Source: Symploca sp. SIO2C1 (GTDB lineage Bacteria > Cyanobacteriota > Cyanobacteriia > Cyanobacteriales > Coleofasciculaceae). From it: a stretch of 64,000 nucleotides of DNA. This document shows positions 1 through 6,913 of the stretch, in pieces (within the stretch, counting starts at the first letter, position 1; each line of letters begins with the position of its first letter). The position numbers and the translations under genes are program-made. The DNA is taken from NCBI GenBank assembly GCA_010692635.1, contig JAAHGL010000005.1, positions 20,130-84,129 of the forward strand, given 5' to 3'. The notes under the pieces are model-generated. The model had not been told where the DNA came from and searched no databases. It saw nothing but the letters and a program-made list of their open reading frames with translations.

Positions 1-835
1 TTTTGAGTGACTCCCGCATCTCCCGAATACGCACCAAATAACGGGCAAAGCAATCACCAGCGGTTTCCCAGTGTACTTCCCAGTCGAAGTCGTCGTAGCA
101 TTCATAATGGTCAACTTTACGTAAGTCCCACTTAACACCAGAAGCTCGCAGCATAGGACCAGAAAGACTCCAGTTAATTGCCTCTTCCCGGCTAATAGTG
201 CCAATTCCTTCAACCCGGCGACGGAAGATGGGATTGTTGGTGATTAAGCGCTCGTACTCATCTACCTTGGGGTCAAAATAGTCACAGAAGTCTTCACACT
301 TATCTACCCAACCGTAGGGTAAATCAACCGCAACACCACCAATACGGAAGTAGTTATTATTAATCAACCGCTGTCCCGAAGCAGCTTCCCACAAGTCATA
401 AATTAGCTCCCGTTCCCGGAAGATGTAAAAGAACGGTGTCTGAGCACCAACATCCGCCAGAAATGGTCCAAGCCACAACAGGTGATTAGCAATCCGATTC
501 AACTCCAGCATAATCACCCGGATATAGCTGGCCCGTTTGGGTACTGGAATATTAGCCAATTGTTCTGGAGCATTAACAGTAATGGCTTCGTTGAACATCC
601 CTGCTGCATAGTCCCACCGACTAACGTAGGGGACATACATCACATTGGTGCGGTTCTCAGCAATTTTCTCCATACCCCGGTGTAGGTAACCCAGCACCGG
701 CTCACAATCAATCACGTCTTCTCCATCAAGGGTAACGATTAAGCGCAGCACACCGTGCATGGAGGGGTGATGGGGACCCATGTTGAGCACCATGGGGTCG
801 GTTCTAGTCTCGATTCTAGTCTCGATTTTTGGCAT
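1..835 (-). CDS. ndhH: NAD(P)H-quinone oxidoreductase subunit H (NdhH), 3' end outside window
   Basis: NdhH is the 49-kDa-type subunit of the cyanobacterial NDH-1 complex in the thylakoid membrane, which oxidises ferredoxin and reduces plastoquinone in respiration and cyclic electron flow. The reverse strand reads from an ATG at 833-835 as an unbroken frame to the window edge (278 codons; the family is about 394). Recognisable stretches are [20 protein letters not shown] near the N-terminus, then [39 protein letters not shown] and [20 protein letters not shown]. The N-terminus contains IETR twice, caused by a perfect 12-bp tandem duplication (TTCTAGTCTCGA twice, about 802-826). Identification is essentially certain from the motifs. 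Confidence 0.97.
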   Translation of the reverse strand, partial: MPKIETRIETRTDPMVLNMGPHHPSMHGVLRLIVTLDGEDVIDCEPVLGYLHRGMEKIAENRTNVMYVPYVSRWDYAAGMFNEAITVNAPEQLANIPVPKRASYIRVIMLELNRIANHLLWLGPFLADVGAQTPFFYIFRERELIYDLWEAASGQRLINNNYFRIGGVAVDLPYGWVDKCEDFCDYFDPKVDEYERLITNNPIFRRRVEGIGTISREEAINWSLSGPMLRASGVKWDLRKVDHYECYDDFDWEVHWETAGDCFARYLVRIREMRESLK

Positions 836-1011
836 ATATTGATCGGTTGCCCTAACTTTTAGCTGTTAGCTTATTATCTATCGGTGTATGCCGGAGTGGT
901 TGCTCCATTGAATTTAGGTCGTATACCCATCAATGAAGCCAATTACTCAGCGCTAACCTTATGTTGATTTTTGTTGCACTGTTCTTAATTATACGAATAC
1001 ACGGGCTGAAT

Positions 1012-1046
1012 GGTTATTGGTTATTGGTTATTGGTTATTGGTCATT
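1012..1046. repeat. GGTTATT heptamer array
   Basis: Five tandem heptamers, four GGTTATT and one GGTCATT, lie in the 765-bp gap between ndhH and the next gene. Apart from this array and the inverted-repeat element that follows, I see no gene in 836-1599. Confidence 0.85.
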
Positions 1047-1184
1047 TGTACTAATAACCCAAGTTGCTAGTAGACCATCCACTCTAAAATTGTGATAATG
1101 GTTTCCTTGCTATCAAAGTTTCTACAGGATTCTAAGTCACAAAATAAGGATAGATACTCTACTAGTTATATACCTAATCTTTTG

Positions 1185-1400
1185 AGATCCCCCTAAATCC
1201 CCCTTAAAAAGCTATCCATTACGCAAAAGTCGCTGAAATGCCTATTATGCTGTTCGGGTCGATCTTTCAAACGCTTGCTATGAAAGGATTCTTATCTTGA
1301 GAAACCCAAACTACAACCGGAAATCAGAACGACTGGTATATAAGGGTTACACCGACTTCTGCCTAACGCATAGCTTAACAAGGGGGGCTAGGGGGGATCT
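1185..1400. repeat. Inverted-repeat-bounded segment (AGATCCCCC family)
   Basis: The left edge reads AGATCCCCCTAAATCCCCCT and the right edge is AAGGGGGGCTAGGGGGGATC followed by T. They are imperfect inverted repeats about 215 bp apart, with no open frame between them. This layout suggests a MITE-like element or a folded dispersed repeat. No target-site duplication is evident. A HIP1 octamer (GCGATCGC) follows at about 1524. Confidence 0.6.
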
Positions 1401-1599
1401 GAACACTTAGCATTTGTAACTAGCAACTTACGTTAATACATAGACGCGCAGTTTCGGCGGTTTAGGGACACAATTTGCTGTAATAGTGATAACCTCTCTA
1501 CAAAACCCGCCTCTATCAATGATGCGATCGCCTACAGCACCAGCGTAGCTGCTCGCATAAGCTACTGATATACCCTAGACCTCTTACTAAAATTTCGAT

Positions 1600-2292
1600 A
1601 TGCAATGTAGAGATACACATCAGCTTAAGAGCTATCGAAGAATCGGCTTTGCTACATTAATTACCTGCCTGGGTATTGTACTTACTCCTCGCGTGTCCCT
1701 AAGTGCGACTATTACCCGTCCTGAATTATCTCCTTCTGCTCAGGGACATGGTTTCGATGAGATAGGAATTGCTGGCCAAATAGCAAATCAGCCTACGGAA
1801 TCAACAGAGCCAAGAGTTCCTGCTCCTCTACCTCGTCTTATAACTCCTATACCTCCTCCCTCTCGGCTTTGCCTTAGCAAATCAACTTCCCTCTTGCGTC
1901 CTTCTCGGTTGTTTACTCGTCGTCGTACTACTACTAGACCTAGATTTATTCGCCGTAACTTTTCATCAAAAGACCAACTTTTGAGTGAGATCGCCCTCCA
2001 GTATGCATCAATAGGTCAATTTGATAAAGCTCTGCAAGTTGCCCAAACTATTGAGTCTGCTTCAAACCAAGCTGACGCGCTCACTAAGATAGCTACCCAG
2101 TTAGTTGAGGCAGGACAACAGAGTAAAGCCTCAGAGATTTTGTCTCAAGCTTTGGAGATTGCAGAATCTCTCAATACTAAACCTTTAACTATCAGGAGAG
2201 AATCTGTACCACCACGTCCATTAACACCACGATTTGAATTAACACCACGTCGATTTACGCCACCACCTGAATTCACCCAACCGACAAAATAG
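1600..2292 (+). CDS. Secreted protein with alpha-helical (TPR-like) repeat, unknown function
   Basis: A 230-residue protein. Residues about 14-36 form a hydrophobic segment after basic residues, consistent with a signal peptide or membrane anchor. Residues about 75-120 and 200-230 are rich in Pro, Arg and Thr. Between them, residues about 125-190 form an amphipathic helical block with phrases such as IALQYASIGQFDKALQVAQ and IATQLVEAGQQSKASEILSQ. These resemble the short helix-pair repeats common in cyanobacterial envelope proteins. The ATG at 1600 has no clear Shine-Dalgarno. Export is an inference from the N-terminus. No catalytic motif is visible and the function is unknown. Confidence 0.7.
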   Translation: MQCRDTHQLKSYRRIGFATLITCLGIVLTPRVSLSATITRPELSPSAQGHGFDEIGIAGQIANQPTESTEPRVPAPLPRLITPIPPPSRLCLSKSTSLLRPSRLFTRRRTTTRPRFIRRNFSSKDQLLSEIALQYASIGQFDKALQVAQTIESASNQADALTKIATQLVEAGQQSKASEILSQALEIAESLNTKPLTIRRESVPPRPLTPRFELTPRRFTPPPEFTQPTK

Positions 2293-2321
2293 TTGTTCTA
2301 GAACACCGATTCAGTATTGGA

Positions 2322-2390
2322 GAGAAACCGGGTTTCTCGTGAGGACAACAATGAAATATCAGCATTTTTTGCCAAGAAACCCGGTTTCAC
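2322..2390 (+). repeat. Double-palindrome element, copy A (intergenic)
   Basis: Two near-palindromes (AGAAACCGGGTTTCT and AAGAAACCCGGTTTC) flank a spacer containing GAAATATCAGCATT. The same architecture and spacer recur in coding sequence at 7918-7990 and 11153-11222. This intergenic copy lies 15 bp before the start codon of the next gene. Confidence 0.85.
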
Positions 2391-2405
2391 CAATCGATGT
2401 TCTAG

Positions 2406-4280
2406 GTGAAAGAGTTCGAGCAATTTTTTGGTAATCTAATAATTTTAAAGTTTAAATTGCTTAAAACTCGCCGCCCACTCCTGAGCGCAGCTTTATTTGT
2501 CTTCTTCTTCATCCTTACCCTCATTGTTGTGCTCTCTATCAACAAACTAGTGATGACAACTCCACCTCAGCTGCTAACTGATCCGTTTTTGCAACTACCC
2601 ACTCAGAATTCAGTAAGAGTCGTTTGGTTTACCGAGTTTGCCGGTTCTAGCCATACTGTTAGCTACGGAGAGGGACTCAAGCAAAGTGCTATTGCTACTA
2701 CTACCAAACTCAGTCGCACTCGTGAAGACCAAAAATCCCAAGTAGGCGAGCAGACACCAACAAATCAGATTTACCAAAAACCGATGATGCGGGACATTTG
2801 GCGTCATGAGGCGGTAGTGAGTGGATTGAGTTCTGGTAAGCGGATTCCTTATCAGGTGACGAGCATCACTGAAAATGGTCAGGAAGTGAGTACTAACCAG
2901 TTTACCCTTACAGCTCAACCAAACCCACAGACACCACTGAAAATTCTGCTAACCTCTGATCATCAGTTAATGCCGATGACAGCAGCCAATCTCCAGAAGG
3001 TGGCTGAAACTATGGGGAAAGTTGATGGGGTTTTCTTTGCTGGTGACTTAGTAAATGTTCCCGATCGCGCCTCGGAATGGTTTGATGATAATCGAGGAGG
3101 TGCTTTCTTTCCCTCTCTCCAAGGTCGTGGTAACTACCAATTAGATCAAGCTGGTGTTAAGACGACTTACACTGGTGGTGAATTGATTCAACATGCGCCA
3201 CTGTTTACCGCGATCGGCAATCATGAGGTAATGGGGCGTTTTTCTGTCGATAGTAACTTAAATGAGCAGTTTAATGACCCCTTTCCCCGTGCTGTTGCCC
3301 AACAGTTTTATCAAAACAATGTCCAAAATTTGAATCCCCAGAATGACTCTAACTTACAGCAAACTTGGCTGAAAAATAATTCTTTTAATATTGACACCTA
3401 TAGCGAGATCTTCACCCTACCTCAAAATCAATTTGGTGGCGAAAAGTATTATGCTGTCACTTTTGGGGATGTTCGTTTAGTCGTGTTGTACATTACCAAT
3501 ATCTGGAGAACTCCTAGTCTGAAAGCTGATGCTAGGGGCAGATATCGGGAACGGGAAGCAGATTTGAACCATCCAGATAAGTGGGGGTATGGACAGCATA
3601 TCTTTGAGTCAGTTGCTCCAGGTAGCCCTCAATATAACTGGCTACAGTCGGAGTTAAATAGCCCAGAGTTTCAGCAAGCAAAGTATAAAGTCGTAATGTT
3701 TCACCATCCGCCCCATTCTCTAGGTGATAATATTGTGCCAGCTTATACTGACCCGATACAGCTCATTGAACGGGATGGTGAGGGAAATATTCAAGGAGTA
3801 CGTTATGAGTATCCTAAAGCCAAAGATTACATTATTCGTGATGTGATGCCCTTGCTCGAAAAAGCAAGAGTACAGTTAATATTCTATGGTCACTCCCATC
3901 TCTGGAACCGTTTTGTCAGTTCTAGCGGCATACATTTTCTGGAATCTTCTAATGTAGGCAATACTTACGGTGCGGCTTCTATCGGTAACAAACAGCGTTC
4001 AGTACCAACAGGCTATCGGGAAGAGTATACGGTTTTAGGAGATCCTAATGGTTTAGAACCAGTGATACCTACCCTATCTCCGCTGCTGGGAGCAGATAAT
4101 CAACCTTTGCCTTATATTGCTAGCAACGATATCACTGTTTTTAGTATTTTGGACACCGCTACTGGTAAAGTTAGTAGTTATCGCTTTGATACCCGGCATC
4201 CGGAATCAGAGGTCGTAAAATTTGATGAATTTAGCTTGAAACCGAAGAATTCCCCGGGATCGCTTCGCCCCACCAATTGA
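2406..4280 (+). CDS. Membrane-anchored metallophosphoesterase (purple acid phosphatase-like)
   Basis: A calcineurin-like metallophosphoesterase of 624 residues. After a single membrane segment (about residues 25-47) comes a fibronectin-III-like domain (about 60-170, with VRVVWFTEF and HEAVVSGLSSGKRIPYQV), then the catalytic domain. Metal-ligand motifs are in order: LLTSDHQ, FFAGDLVN, AIGNHEV, VMFHHPPHS and FYGHSHLW. The expected location is the outer face of the membrane. The frame opens with GTG at 2406. A TTG at 2457 (MLKTRRPLLSA) is an alternative that gives a more ordinary anchor. The last residues (SPGSLRPTN) and the stop are encoded by a dispersed repeat that begins about 4263. Substrate unknown. 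Confidence 0.85.
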   Translation: MKEFEQFFGNLIILKFKLLKTRRPLLSAALFVFFFILTLIVVLSINKLVMTTPPQLLTDPFLQLPTQNSVRVVWFTEFAGSSHTVSYGEGLKQSAIATTTKLSRTREDQKSQVGEQTPTNQIYQKPMMRDIWRHEAVVSGLSSGKRIPYQVTSITENGQEVSTNQFTLTAQPNPQTPLKILLTSDHQLMPMTAANLQKVAETMGKVDGVFFAGDLVNVPDRASEWFDDNRGGAFFPSLQGRGNYQLDQAGVKTTYTGGELIQHAPLFTAIGNHEVMGRFSVDSNLNEQFNDPFPRAVAQQFYQNNVQNLNPQNDSNLQQTWLKNNSFNIDTYSEIFTLPQNQFGGEKYYAVTFGDVRLVVLYITNIWRTPSLKADARGRYREREADLNHPDKWGYGQHIFESVAPGSPQYNWLQSELNSPEFQQAKYKVVMFHHPPHSLGDNIVPAYTDPIQLIERDGEGNIQGVRYEYPKAKDYIIRDVMPLLEKARVQLIFYGHSHLWNRFVSSSGIHFLESSNVGNTYGAASIGNKQRSVPTGYREEYTVLGDPNGLEPVIPTLSPLLGADNQPLPYIASNDITVFSILDTATGKVSSYRFDTRHPESEVVKFDEFSLKPKNSPGSLRPTN

Positions 4281-4340
4281 ATGGGAGAAACAATTCTCTT
4301 CCCTCCTGACTCGGAGACTCAGTGTTTATTCAGAGATTAG
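4263..4340 (+). repeat. Dispersed repeat (AATTGAATGGGAG family), copy 1
   Basis: The core AATTGAATGGGAGAAACAAT, then TCTCTTCC, TGACTCGGAGA and GTGTTTATTCAGAGATTAGC, is shared with an inverted copy at 27016-27096 and in part with 25297-25338. It overlaps the 3' end of the metallophosphoesterase gene and supplies that gene's stop codon. Confidence 0.8.
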
Positions 4341-4435
4341 CCATTAACAATTAGCCATTAGCCATTAGCCATTAGCCATTAGCCATTAACAATTATCCAT
4401 TATCCATTATCCATTATCCATTATCCATTATCAAT
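4338..4435. repeat. TTAGCCA / TTATCCA heptamer array
   Basis: About 14 tandem heptamers shift from TTAGCCA to TTATCCA with a few TTAACAA or TTATCAA variants. The array abuts the stop codon of the DUF2232 gene. Confidence 0.9.
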
Positions 4436-5269
4436 TCACTCATAATCTAGTAAAATCTGTACCCAGTTTGGTGGTCTGGGAATCGGATTACCTAATCTAT
4501 CAAGCATGAGTAAGGCGACAATATGCACAACAAATAAGTAAACAATATTGTTGATCAAAATCATTACCACTGCGATCGCTTGAATCAAAGTTAAACTTGG
4601 CTCAATGAGTAACCCCAGTTTCACAAATCCCCACTCTGCCAATTCGGTAACCTGACTCATGAAGTAAAGCCAGACATCTTCCCCCAAAAGAATCGAGAAT
4701 AGCCAAAGCTTAAAGAAAACTCCAAAACTCCCAATCAATGTACCAGTACTAATGGAAAATAGCCAACTGGCTTGGCGTTTCCATAATGCTCCGAGTTGGA
4801 CTCCCATGATCCCAAAAGGGATAAAAAAGATAATACTACGGGTTGGTCCCATTAGTACTGACAACAATAACCCTGAAACCAAGGCTGCCATCCAAGATGC
4901 CCGGTTTCCCCACCGCATATAGACTAAGGCAATGGGTACTGGGAAAAAAATCTTGAGTAATGGTCCTAGGGGAAAGTAATAATTTATTAGCCAAATCAAA
5001 CTGGCGGTACTAGCAAGAAAAGCTGTTTCCACCATAGCTAGGGGGGCTTCAGAGCTAGACGGCAAACCTCTTGGTTTCTCCCCGTACTCTTTCCCCTTAC
5101 TTACAAGATAGTCCTTCTCAGAAGCTGGTGGTGAGGTGTCAAAATCAACAACACCCGCTGCATCAGAATTTTCCCTTAAGGACTCCTCCTCTGATTTTAA
5201 AGACTTTTTTTTACTTTCCCCGGAAGGATCAGGGTGAGAAGCTTGGGAATAATCAAAAGAATCGCTCAT
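4436..5269 (-). CDS. DUF2232 (YybS-like) multi-pass membrane protein
   Basis: A 277-residue protein. Residues 1-75 are polar and Ser/Glu-rich, probably disordered and cytoplasmic. Residues about 78-265 hold several hydrophobic segments. The stretch ETAFLASTASLIWLINYYFP, followed by PIALVYMRWGNRASWMAALV and LLLSVLMGPTRSIIFFIPFG, is characteristic of the cyanobacterial DUF2232 group. The family has no established biochemical role; related proteins resemble ECF-transporter-type membrane subunits, which is only a structural analogy. The next gene upstream is a convergent or separate unit, so there is no operon support. Family assignment is good; function unknown. Confidence 0.8.
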   Translation of the reverse strand: MSDSFDYSQASHPDPSGESKKKSLKSEEESLRENSDAAGVVDFDTSPPASEKDYLVSKGKEYGEKPRGLPSSSEAPLAMVETAFLASTASLIWLINYYFPLGPLLKIFFPVPIALVYMRWGNRASWMAALVSGLLLSVLMGPTRSIIFFIPFGIMGVQLGALWKRQASWLFSISTGTLIGSFGVFFKLWLFSILLGEDVWLYFMSQVTELAEWGFVKLGLLIEPSLTLIQAIAVVMILINNIVYLFVVHIVALLMLDRLGNPIPRPPNWVQILLDYE

Positions 5270-5319
5270 GCAGATTTAGCTGAAACAGCGAGAAGCCCCG
5301 TAATCTACCTTCATTAATG

Positions 5320-5472
5320 AATAATGGATAATGAATAATGGATAATTACAAGAAGGTTAAAACCTTGCTTGATTGAATATAAGGAAATCTCAAGCGCACT
5401 TTTTTCTCCTTAAGAGGAGAGGCTTTAAACGGGATTGATTAATTATCAATTATCAATTATCAATTATCAATT
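5320..5472. repeat. AT-rich heptamer tracts (ATAATGG-type and TTATCAA)
   Basis: AATGAATAATGGATAATG repeats lie at about 5315-5347, and five TTATCAA heptamers at about 5438-5472. They fill most of the spacer between two reverse-strand genes. No gene is seen here. Confidence 0.8.
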
Positions 5473-5537
5473 GGTAAGGTTAGAGACGGGGAATGTCGGC
5501 GTAGCTTTGTCTTAAGCTATCACCAGTAAATTAAGAC

Positions 5538-6245
5538 TTAAGCAATAATCCGCTCTAAGGCATTAACATCGGGGATATACATGATATCGTGTTCCCGTTT
5601 AATCAGCCCCTTTTTCTCTAGTTTAGTCAATACCCGTGTGACTGTCTCCCGCGCCAGTCCACTGAGGCTGCTTAACTCTCTGTGAGGTAAGTTGGGAATT
5701 TCTGTTCCTTGTTGTTTTAGTTGTCCTTGTCCCTCTGCTAAAAACAGTAAGGTATCTGCTACCCGTGAGGTACTATCTGACTCCCGCAAGCGGAGACGCC
5801 GGTTAACTTGACGCAGACGTTTTGCCATCAGCTGAGACAAGCGGAAACCAGCTAAAGGATCAGAATGAATCAACTGTAGAAAATCCTGGGATGGAATGCT
5901 ACCAATCGTTGTGGGAGTCAGGGTAATCACATCTGTTGAACGAGGAACCTCATCCAACGCCGCCATTTCACCGAAGATTTCTCCTCTGCCAAGAATATTT
6001 AGGGTCACCTCTTTGCCATCAAGATTGTAGGTGCGAATTTTTGCCCAACCCTCCAGTATAAAATACACAGAGCCTCCCCAGTCATTTTCCAGCAAAATTA
6101 CTCGATTAGCCGGATGGCTTCGGGTAACAACATTGGCTGTTGCTTGCTCCACATGCTTACTGGATAAACCATCAAAAAGAGGAGAAGCACAAATCAATTC
6201 ATTAGCACTAGAATTCATTTCATGTGAGCTGTATCGGTCGTCCAT
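5538..6245 (-). CDS. Crp/Fnr-family transcriptional regulator
   Basis: A 235-residue regulator with an N-terminal cyclic-nucleotide-binding fold (about residues 20-140, with GRGEIFGEMAALDEVPRSTD as the phosphate-binding-cassette region) and a C-terminal winged helix-turn-helix (about 160-230, with LPHRELSSLSGLARETVTRV). A long dimerisation helix lies between. The cassette keeps the G-E-x-x-x-L-x-x-x-P-R-S pattern associated with cAMP-type binding, so effector binding is plausible but unproven. It is a global-type regulator found across cyanobacteria; I cannot tell which paralogue. The gene stands alone, followed by a large regulatory gap. Confidence 0.9.
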   Translation of the reverse strand: MDDRYSSHEMNSSANELICASPLFDGLSSKHVEQATANVVTRSHPANRVILLENDWGGSVYFILEGWAKIRTYNLDGKEVTLNILGRGEIFGEMAALDEVPRSTDVITLTPTTIGSIPSQDFLQLIHSDPLAGFRLSQLMAKRLRQVNRRLRLRESDSTSRVADTLLFLAEGQGQLKQQGTEIPNLPHRELSSLSGLARETVTRVLTKLEKKGLIKREHDIMYIPDVNALERIIA

Positions 6246-6410
6246 TAGATCATGAGCACATTGTAAACACCGTGGGCAGATAGATACTCATCTATCAAAT
6301 AAATTGAGGCATGAGACTTTGCTCATTTGACTTGGGCAGAAAATAACCTAAGTAAACAAACAATTTTGCCTCAAGCAGTTCACCAACTTTCCACGATAAG
6401 CCAGAATGGC

Positions 6411-6466
6411 GGATGCAGCTAGAGTTTCCTCACACATGATGACTCTACCACTCCGGAGGTTTCTTC
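6411..6466 (+). ncRNA. Candidate Yfr1-like small RNA (tentative)
   Basis: In a 608-bp gene-free stretch, AGAGT and ACTCT (6421-6446) can pair around the unpaired motif TTTCCTCACACATG, followed by the palindrome CTCCGGAG and a T-rich end. The layout (hairpin, exposed CCTCACAC, CCGGAG hairpin) recalls the cyanobacterial small RNA Yfr1, whose published core is ACTCCTCACAC. Here the bases before CCTCACAC differ and the terminal T-run is interrupted, so this is a low-confidence call. Confidence 0.25.
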
Positions 6467-6853
6467 AAGCGCTAATCCATCTGGAGAACATAAGGCAATG
6501 ATCGAGGAGTAGGTACATAAGACTATTATCCTCTATATTGCTATATATCTAAAAATTCTGCTCCTAAGACAGGTTGCAGATTCTTAAGAGTGCCCGACCG
6601 GCGGCGCGCCAACCCCAATGAATGGAAAAAACAAGTCAAATCCTCTTCCCTTCTGCCTCCTGCCCTCTGCCTCCTGCCTTCTTTCTTCAGAGAAGTGTTT
6701 AAACTCATCCATGTTGTTTGCTGAACTTTTGGTGAACTAGCTGCTGAAGTATGAAGTTTAGCTCACGATAAGATGTATTCTATTATACTATTTTTTAGCA
6801 ACAACTTCCCGTAAAAAGTTAGGCTAATGAGCGTCTCACAGTAGTCAGGAGGT
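6467..6853. other. Gene-free upstream region of the acidic coiled-coil gene
   Basis: No convincing coding frame is present. It contains a C/T-rich heptamer-like tract (CTGCCTCCTGCC, about 6650-6685), a GGCGCGCC site at about 6602 and AT-rich sequence (about 6770-6800) that could hold a promoter for the leader ORF and the acidic coiled-coil gene. Confidence 0.5.
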
Positions 6854-6913
6854 ATGATGGCTATTACGCGAAGTTTCTTCAATTCACTTGTTCTGGGCAA
6901 AATTCCACCGTGA
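6854..6913 (+). CDS. Candidate 19-codon leader ORF overlapping the next gene
   Basis: A perfect AGGAGG at 6847-6852 is followed by two consecutive ATG codons (6854 and 6857) and an open frame MMAITRSFFNSLVLGKIPP. Its TGA (6911-6913) overlaps the GTG start of the next gene (6910-6912). The overlap and the strong ribosome site suggest translational coupling, because the large gene's own GTG has no Shine-Dalgarno. The spacing from AGGAGG to the first ATG is only 1 nt and to the second 4 nt, both short. Confidence 0.45.
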   Translation: MMAITRSFFNSLVLGKIPP

